Source: Gammaproteobacteria bacterium
GTDB lineage: Bacteria > Pseudomonadota > Gammaproteobacteria > Pseudomonadales > Azotimanducaceae
Reading direction: 5' to 3'
DNA length: 61,213 nt
Assembly: GCA_002726655.1 (NCBI GenBank)
Contig: PBRP01000044.1
Span: forward strand, 1 to 61,213
Part shown: piece after piece, positions 25,640-34,374 of the stretch
Layout of the letters: each line of letters starts with the position of its first letter
How positions within the stretch are numbered: position 1 is the first letter of the stretch
Position numbers and translations under genes: made by a program
The notes under the pieces: model-generated
The model's database searches: none
Seen by the model: only the letters and a program-made list of their open reading frames with translations
What the model was told of the DNA's origin: nothing

Positions 25640-26494
25640 CTAGTGGAGGAAGGTAAACATCTTGCGTCGATATGCCGTCGCTACGATATTGCCCGCACCA
25701 AGGAGATCAAATATCTTAATCATTGTTTTTCTTGCCATTTGTTCCTGCCACTCTCGATCCTGTTTAAGGATGATAAGAAGCTGCTCAAGCGCCGGTTCAA
25801 CCTGCTCGTCAACAATCAAGGCTAAGGCCAGGTCGAACCTTGCCTGGATGTCTTCAGGTTGGGCTTCCACACTAGCTGAAAGCTCAGTGACAGATGCAAG
25901 GGATGCAGCGGCATCGAGAAACTCGAGCCGGGTCTTTGGCTTATTGATACCTTCGCTGTCTGGTGGCAGGCTGGCAATGATCTGTTTGGCTTCATCCACT
26001 CTGCCTTCCAGGATTAGTAGATCACAGAGTTCACTATGCAGGGCATAGTTATTGGGCTCTTCGGCGATAACCTTCTGCAGCATCTCAATGGCGTTGTTGC
26101 GATCCCCCGCATCCAGGAAAACATTCAACTGCTCACGCACCCTTTCCATCGGGCTCATGGTGATCTGCTCGAGCACCTGGCGCAGGCGCGGTTCTTCGAT
26201 CGAGCCCTCCAGGTTCTCAAGCATCTGGCCCTCAAAAATCACTTTTACCGTGGGCAGAGTACGTACGCCCAGTTGCTGTACAAGCTGTTGATTCTGCTGA
26301 ATATCCACCCGGGCCAATATAAACTTGCCCTGATATTCATCCGCCAGACGACGCAATAACGGAGCCAATTGCTGGCTCGGTTCGGCCCCATCAGCATAAA
26401 ATTCCAGCAGGACAGGGACCTGCTTGGATTTCTCAGCAACCTCGGCCTGGAAATTCTCTACCGATACTTCTACGACATGGTTTACTGCATTCAT
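25640..26494 (-). CDS. cnoX: CnoX/YbbN-like chaperedoxin (thioredoxin-TPR)
   Basis: 284 residues: thioredoxin fold (1-110) in which the CxxC is replaced by ADGAEPS, followed by TPR-like helices (about 115-284, LDAGDRNNAIEMLQKVIAEE). This is the YbbN/CnoX arrangement; E. coli CnoX has SxxC, and here no cysteine is left, so redox chemistry at this site is absent and only the holdase/GroEL-transfer function is expected. The cis-Pro loop (LPTVKVI) is kept. Confidence 0.85.
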   Translation of the reverse strand: MNAVNHVVEVSVENFQAEVAEKSKQVPVLLEFYADGAEPSQQLAPLLRRLADEYQGKFILARVDIQQNQQLVQQLGVRTLPTVKVIFEGQMLENLEGSIEEPRLRQVLEQITMSPMERVREQLNVFLDAGDRNNAIEMLQKVIAEEPNNYALHSELCDLLILEGRVDEAKQIIASLPPDSEGINKPKTRLEFLDAAASLASVTELSASVEAQPEDIQARFDLALALIVDEQVEPALEQLLIILKQDREWQEQMARKTMIKIFDLLGAGNIVATAYRRKMFTFLH

Positions 26495-26572
26495 CTATTG
26501 CTGCTTTCCTAAATATGCCAGGGAAAGCCGCGTAGCCTAACGGTTTATTCAAATAATTTCATCCACACTCTA

Positions 26573-26846
26573 GCCCGGATAATTCATGAAGGGATCGGAA
26601 TTTGAGTGGTCCGGCATTCCGGAGATATGGCAAAGCATATTGGACTAACACCCGCAGAATCATAGCCGTAGCTATGGTTCAAGGGAGTTCGTTCAATAGG
26701 CGAAGCCAGATTGCCGGGGTGCCGGACCATACTAAAACCGATCAGGTACAAACTGGATTCCAGGTAAAACGAAAAAATAGCTCATAACAGATTGAAACTT
26801 AACATGTTAACAACTTTCTTTAGCCGCCTTCGTGAAATGTCCGGGC
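26573..26846. mobile_element. miniature inverted-repeat element, copy 1 (274 bp)
   Basis: Left end GCCCGGATAATTCATGAAGG matches the inverted right end at 17 of 20 positions. The left end is preceded by TA; the right is followed by TC. No ORF for a transposase. The centre is a long imperfect hairpin with apical CATAGC-CGTA-GCTATG. Unlike copies 2 and 3 it has two extra segments, TGGTCCGGCATTCCGG (26607-26622) and CCGGGGTGCCGGACCA (26714-26729), which pair with each other completely (14 Watson-Crick and two G-T pairs). It fills most of the 400-bp gap 26495-26893. The TA site is of the IS630/Tc1-mariner kind; the parent element is not in the window. Confidence 0.8.
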
Positions 26847-26893
26847 TCGATCCTAAAAAACGAGGCTAGCAGTCTGTCGGGCTTAGACGGCTG

Positions 26894-27040
26894 CTAGGCA
26901 ACCAGACGCCGGCCGTCACGTCGCAGCGCTGCAACAATGACTTTCTGTGACTGCCAGGGGTTCTTCCTGCCACGGTAGAGCACCTTATTGCCATTACTCA
27001 ATAGCCAGATGTCAGTAGATCGAATGTGTTTGATTTTCAT
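26894..27040 (-). CDS. LexA-controlled 48-residue basic protein of unknown function
   Basis: ATG 27040, with GGAG about 10 nt upstream, gives MKIKHIRSTDIWLLSNGNKV and a very basic second half (RGRKNPW..., ALRRDGRRLVA); it ends TAG at 26894. No membrane helix and no family I recognise. The frame is open back to 27088, but the ribosome-binding site fits ATG 27040. Two overlapping LexA boxes lie 69-106 nt upstream with a TATAAT inside one of them. Such strong tandem operators are found before tightly repressed SOS genes, including toxins and division inhibitors; the function here is open. Confidence 0.55.
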   Translation of the reverse strand: MKIKHIRSTDIWLLSNGNKVLYRGRKNPWQSQKVIVAALRRDGRRLVA

Positions 27041-27108
27041 AACTGCTGCTCTCCATATTATTTCGTACCGGGACCTGCCTGATATCATCGGCAGGAAGTT
27101 GACCGGTA

Positions 27109-27146
27109 TACTGTATTATTATACAGTACTGTACATTAATATAGTA
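27109..27146 (-). promoter_or_regulatory. two overlapping LexA (SOS) boxes with embedded -10
   Basis: Box 1, TACTGTATTATTATACAGTA (27109-27128), matches the E. coli consensus at 17 of 20 positions, with the perfect CTGT-N8-ACAG core. Box 2, TACTGTACATTAATATAGTA (27127-27146), matches at 16 of 20, with one core mismatch. On the minus strand, TATAAT (27123-27118) lies inside box 1, so LexA would cover the promoter. The boxes sit after the 3' end of the MBL-hydrolase gene, so the only downstream gene is the 48-residue ORF. Confidence 0.85.
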
Positions 27147-27164
27147 TTATTGACAAGCAACATC

Positions 27165-27926
27165 TCACTCTACTTCTATCCAGTTAATTCCATCCTGTTG
27201 ATCCGCAAGGTAGCTGGTGCCTGACCAGTCACAAAGCACGGGATGCATAGCCTCGCTGGCGAGCTGAGGCAGGTTGTTTTTTTCGCTGATATGGGACATC
27301 ACCAGGTGCTGCAGGCGCCCCAGATCGACTTTCTCAACCAGTTTTGCCGCCTGCTCATTACTAAGGTGCCCGTGCGTTCCCCCAACTCTCTTTTTCAACG
27401 GATAGGGATAGGGCCCGTCGGCCAGCATCCCAGGGTCATGATTGCATTCAAGTAGCAGGGCATCGCAGCTCTGGTACTGCAGCTCTACATGGGGAGTTAT
27501 GTGACCCAGGTCAGTGAGTATTCCTATCTTAGTGTCAGCCGATGAGAGGATATACTGGCAGGGTTCCTTGGCATCATGGGGTACAGGCACCGGTTCAATT
27601 CCGATACCGCCTATACTGAATGTTCGATGGCAGTTCACCTTATGCAGGGAAGGCAGAATCCCGTGCTGATCACAATCGTAAGTGCCCGGCGTCATGTATA
27701 CGGGTGTGGAGTACTTCCTCGCAAAAGGCGCCACTCCACCTACGTGATCGCGATGCTCGTGGGTTACGATGATGGCATCGATATCATCCGGGGATCGTCC
27801 AAGACGCTTAAGTCTTCTAAGCGTTTCTTTAAGGGTAAAACCAAGGTCGACTAGAATGCAGGTATTCTCATTCTCTATCAGTGTACTGTTGCCGCGGCTG
27901 CCGCTGCCAAGAGAGGCTATCCGCAC
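27165..27926 (-). CDS. MBL-fold metallohydrolase (YycJ/PhnP-like)
   Basis: 253 residues from GTG 27926. Metallo-beta-lactamase fold with HEHRDH (THEHRDHVGG, about 56-61) and further metal ligands around PVPHDAKEPC, DLGH and MSHISEKNN. The start, MRIASLGSGSRGNSTLIE, is typical of YycJ-type proteins, which are associated with DNA damage or cell-wall maintenance in other bacteria. It follows bamC on the same strand after about 180 bp that hold no other gene. Confidence 0.85.
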   Translation of the reverse strand: MRIASLGSGSRGNSTLIENENTCILVDLGFTLKETLRRLKRLGRSPDDIDAIIVTHEHRDHVGGVAPFARKYSTPVYMTPGTYDCDQHGILPSLHKVNCHRTFSIGGIGIEPVPVPHDAKEPCQYILSSADTKIGILTDLGHITPHVELQYQSCDALLLECNHDPGMLADGPYPYPLKKRVGGTHGHLSNEQAAKLVEKVDLGRLQHLVMSHISEKNNLPQLASEAMHPVLCDWSGTSYLADQQDGINWIEVE

Positions 27927-28107
27927 TGGTCGTTCTCAGACATAGCTCGGTTAATAGAGTTTCTCCTGGTTTTTTAACAGGTCAATCCTAACCCAGGATC
28001 GCATAAAGTTTAGCATCGAGCGGGCGACTTCCAGGTGATTGCCGATATACATGACGCTGCTATTGTGCCGTCAAAATTCACCAAACTGGCCGGTTCCAGA
28101 ACCGGGA

Positions 28108-29193
28108 CTAAGTTGAATACTCTTTGATAACCTTGAGCAACCTTTCCGCTATCAGTGACTCTGCCAGCACAGTATCTTTGAAAACCGTTACATGCACTTC
28201 TTCACCTTCACTATCCAGATGTACAGTGTAGCGATTTTCTCCTCCTTCCAGTTTCTTCTTACCGCGAGAGAACACCCGCTTGAAAAAGCCTGGATCCGGC
28301 GAATGTTCCGAGCTGTAGTAGACATAATAGTTGGCTGAAGTCCGATCAAGGTCCTCAATCGAAACCCGGGCATTTTCAAGTGCATTACCAACTGTAGCCC
28401 AGGCACGATTAAAGTCCAGCCTATATTTCAGGACCGGCCTTTCCCGGTCTGGAATAAGCTGCGACCTGCTCTCCTGAATGCCCGTGGCAAGCAGGGAAAC
28501 GGTTCCCTGGCTGACATTTTCACCGAGATAGTAGGCCATGACTGTCAGAATTTCGCCCTCAAGTTCCAGGTTGTCTGAGTTGCCATCCCATTCCAACTGA
28601 TCTACACGAAACGGCGCATCCTGTTCAACGGCCCGATGCTCAAGATATATCTCGGTACTTCCGGTGCGAATGCCAGGTTCAACCCGCAGGCGAAACTTGT
28701 GACTGCCGACTCCGGTGGAATTGGAAAAAACATCACCCTGCTTCAGGCTACTGAAGATCTCTTCCGGGGTTCCATCGCGAGCAGGGAGCCATCGGCTGGT
28801 GAGAATACCAGTGCCCGGATCCATATCCTCCACAAGAAGATTGTTTGCCTCCCAGAATTGAACGACCTTCGGCCAGATCGCCGCAGGCGGCATATCAAGA
28901 AATATCCACCGATCGTCACCCAGTTTCTTTATGACAATCGGCTCCACACCGAATCTCGTGCTAAGCGCCTCCGGCAGCCCCACTTCGTAGTCCACCCCGG
29001 CAAGACCTCGAGAATCAAGAACCTCCGGAATATGCATGGCATCAACAAATTTTGGCTGGTCCAGACCTTCTGGGATTTCCACCGGTTTGCTGGATCCCTT
29101 CTCCAGGCTCTCTCGTATTTCGCCCGCACCAAACCAACTGCATCCCGGGATGATAAGCGTTAGCAACAATAGTGTGATCGGCAGGTGCTTCAT
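28108..29193 (-). CDS. bamC: BamC (NlpB) outer-membrane assembly lipoprotein
   Basis: 361 residues from ATG 29193 (GGAG upstream; ATGA overlap with the dapA stop at 29190). Lipobox LIIPGC with Cys18; then the unstructured N-terminal segment and two helix-grip domains (SANYYVYYSSEH, DTVLAESLIAERLLKVIKEY). Gene order dapA-bamC is the E. coli arrangement. It is the nonessential BamC component of the BAM complex, in the outer-membrane inner leaflet. Confidence 0.9.
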   Translation of the reverse strand: MKHLPITLLLLTLIIPGCSWFGAGEIRESLEKGSSKPVEIPEGLDQPKFVDAMHIPEVLDSRGLAGVDYEVGLPEALSTRFGVEPIVIKKLGDDRWIFLDMPPAAIWPKVVQFWEANNLLVEDMDPGTGILTSRWLPARDGTPEEIFSSLKQGDVFSNSTGVGSHKFRLRVEPGIRTGSTEIYLEHRAVEQDAPFRVDQLEWDGNSDNLELEGEILTVMAYYLGENVSQGTVSLLATGIQESRSQLIPDRERPVLKYRLDFNRAWATVGNALENARVSIEDLDRTSANYYVYYSSEHSPDPGFFKRVFSRGKKKLEGGENRYTVHLDSEGEEVHVTVFKDTVLAESLIAERLLKVIKEYST

Positions 29194-30071
29194 TTCGCAG
29201 TAACTCCTGCCTGACGCATCGCCCGTCGAACTTTGTCGTGATACGGGTCGGATAGTTCCGTCAGCGGCAATCTGATACCAGTTCCAATCTTCCCCATTTC
29301 CATCAGCGCCCATTTTACCGGAATGGGATTTGACTCAAGAAACAAGTCATCGTGTAGTGCAGTTAAAGGTTCATTGAGTGCGTTCGCTTCATCAGCATTT
29401 CCAGCAACTGCCGCTTTGCAAACTGCTGCCATCTGGGCGGGCGCCACATTCGCTGTGACACTGATGGTCCCTTTCGCGCCCGTCAACATCAGCTCACACG
29501 CACTTGCGTCATCGCCTGAATACACGATCATTTCAGGTCCACAAAGTTCTAGTATTTCCTGGGTTCTTGAAATATCCCCCGTGGCTTCCTTTATCGCCAC
29601 AACCTGTTCTATTTCCGACAATCTTCTGACGGTTTCAGGCAACATGTCACAGGCGGTTCTGCCCGGCACATTGTATAGTACCTGAGGTATATCCACGGCT
29701 TCCGCAATTGCCTCATAGTGCCTGAATAAGCCTTCCTGGGTAGGCTTGTTATAATAGGGTGTAACCAGCAGGCACGCATCAGCACCAGAATCTCGGGCTG
29801 CTGCTGTCAGTTCAATCGCCTCACTGGTGGCATTTGCGCCAGTCCCCGCTATTATCGGAATTCGCCCGTTAGCGAAACGAACCACGCGATCGACGATTTC
29901 ACAATGTTCCGGTACGGCTATCGTCGCCGATTCCCCGGTTGTCCCGACAGGGACTATCGCTGTAGTCCCACTTTCTATATGCCACTCAACCAATGCCTCT
30001 AGATCCTGCCAATGAACAGATCCATCCTCATGCATCGGCGTGACCAGTGCGACGATACTGCCAGAAATCAT
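29190..30071 (-). CDS. dapA: 4-hydroxy-tetrahydrodipicolinate synthase
   Basis: 293 residues from ATG 30071 (GGAGG four nt upstream). All key residues are at E. coli numbering: Lys161 Schiff-base (VVAIKEATGD), Tyr133 (VLYNVPGRT), Thr44-Thr45 (GTTGES) and Arg138. The enzyme condenses pyruvate and aspartate semialdehyde in lysine/diaminopimelate synthesis. Overlap with bamC shows a common transcript, as in other Gammaproteobacteria. Confidence 0.95.
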   Translation of the reverse strand: MISGSIVALVTPMHEDGSVHWQDLEALVEWHIESGTTAIVPVGTTGESATIAVPEHCEIVDRVVRFANGRIPIIAGTGANATSEAIELTAAARDSGADACLLVTPYYNKPTQEGLFRHYEAIAEAVDIPQVLYNVPGRTACDMLPETVRRLSEIEQVVAIKEATGDISRTQEILELCGPEMIVYSGDDASACELMLTGAKGTISVTANVAPAQMAAVCKAAVAGNADEANALNEPLTALHDDLFLESNPIPVKWALMEMGKIGTGIRLPLTELSDPYHDKVRRAMRQAGVTAK

Positions 30072-30134
30072 GGCGCCTCCAAACAAAAGTCGATCATATT
30101 AACGGTGGTCATAGCTGATAACAAGGCAGCTTTA

Positions 30135-31211
30135 TTATTCATCAGGTACCCCATCGCCATCCACCCTGTTTGACGGCCAGGCCGTCATCGTGGCCTTGAT
30201 GAGGGTGGCCAGGGGGATGGCGAAAAATACCCCCCACAATCCCCACCAACTACCAAAAACAAGTACAGCTAGAATGATGGCAATCGGGTGCAGGTTTACT
30301 GCTTCCGAAAACAATAGGGGAACCAGAACCAGACCATCAGTACCCTGGATAAGCGAATAGCCCAGCACAACATAGAAGAAAGAGGCGGACCAACCATATT
30401 GAAGGTAGGCAATGATCACTACCGGTATTGTCACCGCTATAAGTCCAAGGTAGGGAATAATCACCGAGAGACCGACCAGAAATGCCAGCAAGGCCGCATA
30501 GTTCAGCCCGAACAGGGCAAAGAAAATATAGCTCACGCCTCCCGCAATAAGAAACTCGATGAATTTGCCCCGAATATAATTTTCCATCTGCAGGTTCATT
30601 TCTGCACCGACCTGGTTCATCAGCGGCCTTTCCTTTGGCAGGAACGACAGGAACCAGCCTAGTAATTGGTCCTTGTCCTTCAGCAGAAAGAATACCAGGA
30701 TTGGTACCAGCAACAGGTAAACCACGACCGTGACTACAATCGGTAGTTGAGAAAGTGAAAACGAGAGTATCCATTGTCCAATATCTCCCGCTTCACTGTT
30801 CAACATCTCTATCCAGGTATCCACCTGGTGTTGTGAGATGAGGGTTGGGTAGTTCTCCGGCAGTTTTTCCAACAATACCTGGCTCTCGTTGACCATACTG
30901 GGAAGTTCCGTAAACAACGCTCGCAACTGACGCCAGACTCTCGGGATGATGAGAAACAGGAAACCAATGAACCCACCGAGAAACATTAGAAAGGTCAGAG
31001 TAACAGCGATAGCATTTGGAATCTGATAGCGGGCGAGGGTTTTAATTAGTCCCTGCATAACGTACGCGAAAACAATTCCCGCAAACAAGGGTCCAAGGAC
31101 TGCCCCCATGGTCACGATGATCACAATGGACAATGCCAGAATGGCGGCAAATAGCACTGCCTCTTCATCAGACAGGTGCTGGTCGATCCATCCTTTTAGT
31201 ACTTTGTACAT
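30135..31211 (-). CDS. PerM/AI-2E-family membrane protein
   Basis: 358 residues from ATG 31211 (MYKVLKGWIDQHLSDEEAVL), about eight membrane helices and a large cytoplasmic-type central segment. Signatures: GLSVIIPYLGLIAVTIPVVI and LHPIAIILAVLVFGSWWGLWG near the end. The family is of uncertain function (permease; some members export AI-2 or act as Na+/H+ antiporters). It starts 4 nt after the tusA stop, and dapA follows 63 nt later. Confidence 0.85.
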   Translation of the reverse strand: MYKVLKGWIDQHLSDEEAVLFAAILALSIVIIVTMGAVLGPLFAGIVFAYVMQGLIKTLARYQIPNAIAVTLTFLMFLGGFIGFLFLIIPRVWRQLRALFTELPSMVNESQVLLEKLPENYPTLISQHQVDTWIEMLNSEAGDIGQWILSFSLSQLPIVVTVVVYLLLVPILVFFLLKDKDQLLGWFLSFLPKERPLMNQVGAEMNLQMENYIRGKFIEFLIAGGVSYIFFALFGLNYAALLAFLVGLSVIIPYLGLIAVTIPVVIIAYLQYGWSASFFYVVLGYSLIQGTDGLVLVPLLFSEAVNLHPIAIILAVLVFGSWWGLWGVFFAIPLATLIKATMTAWPSNRVDGDGVPDE

Positions 31212-31215
31212 AAAT

Positions 31216-31455
31216 CTACTTCTTGCATAACCAGTATGAATAGGTTCCTTCGTCTTCCTTGCTGCGCAGCAACTGGTGACCACTTTGCTCCGAGAACACC
31301 TGGAAATCCCTTACAGACCCTGAATCGGTGCAGATAACCTCCAATACCAGACCGCTATCCATGCCATTAAGTGCCTGCTTTGCCTTGAGCAATGGCAATG
31401 GACAAGTCAGACCCCTGGCATCAAGCTTCATGTCTGCACGCTGGTTCTGATCCAC
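31216..31455 (-). CDS. tusA: TusA-family sulfur carrier protein
   Basis: 79 residues with the defining CPxPxL box at Cys18 (LTCPLPLLKAKQAL) and the small beta-alpha-beta fold. TusA passes persulfide sulfur for tRNA thiolation and related pathways. First gene of the tusA-perM-dapA-bamC run. Whether this is TusA proper or a paralogue of the YeeD/SirA type cannot be decided from 79 residues. Confidence 0.8.
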   Translation of the reverse strand: MDQNQRADMKLDARGLTCPLPLLKAKQALNGMDSGLVLEVICTDSGSVRDFQVFSEQSGHQLLRSKEDEGTYSYWLCKK

Positions 31456-31718
31456 TGATTTCTCCAGTAACTTGCAGAATTATAGCAGCCTAATCGGCTT
31501 CCATGGATCGGGGAGCAAATCCTGCCTAGAACCAATCAGTCTCTTGTTTGAACATAGTGCCCAATGGAAGGTCTATATGGTACAGGTATTCAGCCTGGTT
31601 AGATTTGCGAAGGGTGCTCCATGCTGGTTTGATACCGGATCGCACCCCATAAAACCCTTACAGCGTGATAGAGTTATTCCAGCCTGTGCCGACCCATAAG
31701 TAGGATAGCTATACATAT

Positions 31719-33164
31719 ATGAACATGCTGAGTGCCCTGATTCTGCTCTCACTGCTGCCCTTGTCTCTGGCTGCAGGAGGCGCTGTCGCCGCGGATTCAC
31801 AAAACCTGCCGGAATTGGGAGACGCCACTTCAGGTATTGTCTCACTCGCAAAAGAAAGGGAGATTGGCCAGGACTTCCTGCGTTCCCTGCGTGCTCAGGC
31901 CCCCACACTTGATGATCCAATCCTGCAGGATTACCTGGAGCACCTGATGTATCGCCTTGCCAGCTACAGTCAGTTGCAGGACCGGAGGCTCGATGTAGTG
32001 CTAATCGATAGCCCCGTTATCAACGCGTTCGCAGCACCGGGCGGTATCGTTGGTATCAATTATGGACTGTTCACCTATGGCCAAACGGAACATGAAATCT
32101 CAGCCATCCTTGCTCATGAACTCGCCCATTTGAGCCAGCGACATTTCGCACGGGGAGTCGAGGCGGGCAAAAAGACCGGCGTTATTAATCTTGCTGGATT
32201 GCTGGCCAGTGTCATATTGATGACGACGGTAGGTGGCGATGCCGGTATGGCTGCATTCGGTGCGACACAAGGTCTTGTCCAGAATAAATACCTCACTCAC
32301 TCGCGTGCCAGGGAGTCAGAGGCGGATCGGGTTGGAATCGACACGCTGGTAGAGGCTGGAATGGATCCTCGCGCAATGGCCTACATGTTTGAGCGCCTGG
32401 AACGGGCAAATCGATATTCCAGCAGCAGGGTTCCTGAATTCCTGCGGACTCACCCGGTGACCAAATCACGGATATCCGATGCCTACAACCAGACCAGAAA
32501 ATACGTCAAAGAAACTTGGCCACCCAATGTTACCTATCAATTGATGCGCACCCGCGTTACTGCACTTACTACCAAATCGCCAAGAGAGGCTATCTCACTT
32601 TTTGAAGCAGGGCTAAATGACCGTGATGAAGTGAAAAGAGATGCAAACCAGTACGGATTGGTACTGTCACTTATTGAGGATTCTCAGACAGATGAAGCGA
32701 CCCGCCTACTTAGGCCTCTTCTGGATAAGTACGGTAGCAGCATCCTGTTTCAAATTGCGGAAGCTGATATTCACGCCAAGGCACAACGCTATGATCAGGC
32801 CCTTGAGTTACTCGAAAACGCCCTTGCAATTAATCCCGGAAACTACCCCCTGACTATGACCTATGCCGAGGTCCTGATCAGCGCGAACAGGCCGGTTGTT
32901 GCAGAAGAATTCCTGCTGAACCTGTCAGCTGAACGCAAGAATGATGAGTACCTGTGGTACCTCCTGGCAGAAGCCTACGGTCTTGCCAACGATATCCCCG
33001 GGGTGCACCAGGCGAGAGCTGAGTTCTTCGTGTTAAACGGGAATTTTGACCAGGCGATCAAGCAGCTTGGCTATGCGATTCCCCTCGTCCGCGGGAACTT
33101 CCAGCAGAACGCCAAGATTAAACAGCGAATAGAGGAAATCTGGGAGCTAAGAGCGAAACACTGA
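31719..33164 (+). CDS. bepA: BepA-like periplasmic M48 metalloprotease with TPR domain
   Basis: 481 residues: signal peptide (to about residue 25, AVAA-DS), M48 peptidase domain with zinc motif HELAH (133-137) and the third ligand Glu in RARESEADRVG, then TPR helices (about 280-470). BepA (YfgC) checks LptD and BAM assembly in the outer membrane. Its position beside tusA/perM is usual in Gammaproteobacteria. The stop overlaps the start of a tandem repeat. Confidence 0.9.
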   Translation: MNMLSALILLSLLPLSLAAGGAVAADSQNLPELGDATSGIVSLAKEREIGQDFLRSLRAQAPTLDDPILQDYLEHLMYRLASYSQLQDRRLDVVLIDSPVINAFAAPGGIVGINYGLFTYGQTEHEISAILAHELAHLSQRHFARGVEAGKKTGVINLAGLLASVILMTTVGGDAGMAAFGATQGLVQNKYLTHSRARESEADRVGIDTLVEAGMDPRAMAYMFERLERANRYSSSRVPEFLRTHPVTKSRISDAYNQTRKYVKETWPPNVTYQLMRTRVTALTTKSPREAISLFEAGLNDRDEVKRDANQYGLVLSLIEDSQTDEATRLLRPLLDKYGSSILFQIAEADIHAKAQRYDQALELLENALAINPGNYPLTMTYAEVLISANRPVVAEEFLLNLSAERKNDEYLWYLLAEAYGLANDIPGVHQARAEFFVLNGNFDQAIKQLGYAIPLVRGNFQQNAKIKQRIEEIWELRAKH

Positions 33165-33218
33165 ATCCCGGATTATCGAATCCCGGATTATCGAATCCCG
33201 GATTATCGAATCCCGGAT
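33163..33218. repeat. 15-bp tandem repeat, 3.7 copies, between convergent bepA and nadA
   Basis: The unit GAATCCCGGATTATC repeats exactly three times (33163-33207) plus GAATCCCGGAT. It starts within the bepA stop codon and runs to the nadA stop codon (33218-33220), filling the whole gap. Each junction contains GGATT-ATCG-AATCC, so the array can fold into hairpins in both transcripts. Confidence 0.9.
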
Positions 33219-34285
33219 CAACCGCCACCCTCTGCGAACTGCACCATCCTTTCCAGCGGCATTACTGCCCTTGCGGCAATAGCTGGATCGACTAATACCT
33301 CGTTGTCACCTGAAATAAGGGTAGCCTCCAGGTTATCGAGCGCATTCATTCCCATCCAGGGGCAATGAGCACAGCTGCGGCAGGTAGCACCTTCACCAGC
33401 AGTGGGCGCTTCAATAAAGGTCTTCCCCGGTTCCATTTGCCTCATCTTGTAGAAAATGCCTCTATCTGTCGCGACAATAAACTCTCGATTGGGTAATTCC
33501 CCTGCGGCATCTATCAATTGGCTGGTCGAACCTACCACGTCGGCAAGCTCAATAACCGTTTGCGGGGACTCCGGATGAACCAGGACCGCAGCATCCGGGT
33601 ATACCTTCTTGATGTCTCGCACTCCCTGCGCCTTGAATTCCTCGTGGACGACACAGGAACCATCCCACATCACCATATCAGCGCCTGTTTCCTTCTCTAT
33701 ATAGGATCCCAGATAACGGTCTGGTGCCCAGAGAATCTTGTGGTCCTGATCCATCAGATGTTCAACCACGGCAAGCGCATTGCTGGAAGTAACAACCCAG
33801 TCGGACCTGGCCTTAACGGCAGCCGAGGTATTGGCATAAACCACTACGGTTCTGTCGGCGTGGCCATCGCAAAAGGCGGAAAACTCATCAACAGGACAAC
33901 CCAGATCCAGGGAGCAGGTTGCCTCAAGAGTTGGCATTAGTACCCGCTTTTCAGGGTTCAGGATCTTTGCAGTCTCTCCCATGAACCTGACACCGGCAAC
34001 GACGAGCACTTCGGCCGGGTGCTGGTTACCAAATCTTGCCATCTGCAGCGAATCCGACACACAACCACCGGTTTTTTCGGCCAGCGCCTGGATAGCATCA
34101 TCGGTGTAGTAATGAGCCACGAGAACGGCATTTTTTTCCTTGAGCAGGGATTTGATCCGATCCTTGTACTCTTCTATCTCCTCAGTTGCCATCGTGTGGC
34201 TCTGATGCAGAGGGACGTCAAAGGCTATATTACTCACTGAAGCATTACCCACAAAAGCTACTAGGCTAGAATCCGGACCGTTCAT
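33218..34285 (-). CDS. nadA: quinolinate synthase NadA
   Basis: 355 residues with the NadA motifs [22 protein letters not shown], the [4Fe-4S] cysteines in [12 protein letters not shown] and [15 protein letters not shown], and VHPESPQTV. It makes quinolinate from iminoaspartate and dihydroxyacetone phosphate for NAD synthesis. ATG 34285 has AGGG four nt upstream; the conserved region begins near residue 32, so a start at MATEEIEEY is possible. Confidence 0.95.
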   Translation of the reverse strand: MNGPDSSLVAFVGNASVSNIAFDVPLHQSHTMATEEIEEYKDRIKSLLKEKNAVLVAHYYTDDAIQALAEKTGGCVSDSLQMARFGNQHPAEVLVVAGVRFMGETAKILNPEKRVLMPTLEATCSLDLGCPVDEFSAFCDGHADRTVVVYANTSAAVKARSDWVVTSSNALAVVEHLMDQDHKILWAPDRYLGSYIEKETGADMVMWDGSCVVHEEFKAQGVRDIKKVYPDAAVLVHPESPQTVIELADVVGSTSQLIDAAGELPNREFIVATDRGIFYKMRQMEPGKTFIEAPTAGEGATCRSCAHCPWMGMNALDNLEATLISGDNEVLVDPAIAARAVMPLERMVQFAEGGG

Positions 34286-34374
34286 TATACCCTAAGGGCA
34301 GGTGCTATAGACTTACTGCGAGCAAGGCTGTTAAGAGGTAAACTTCGCGGCTCCACTACTTCCAGCCAATTGAT

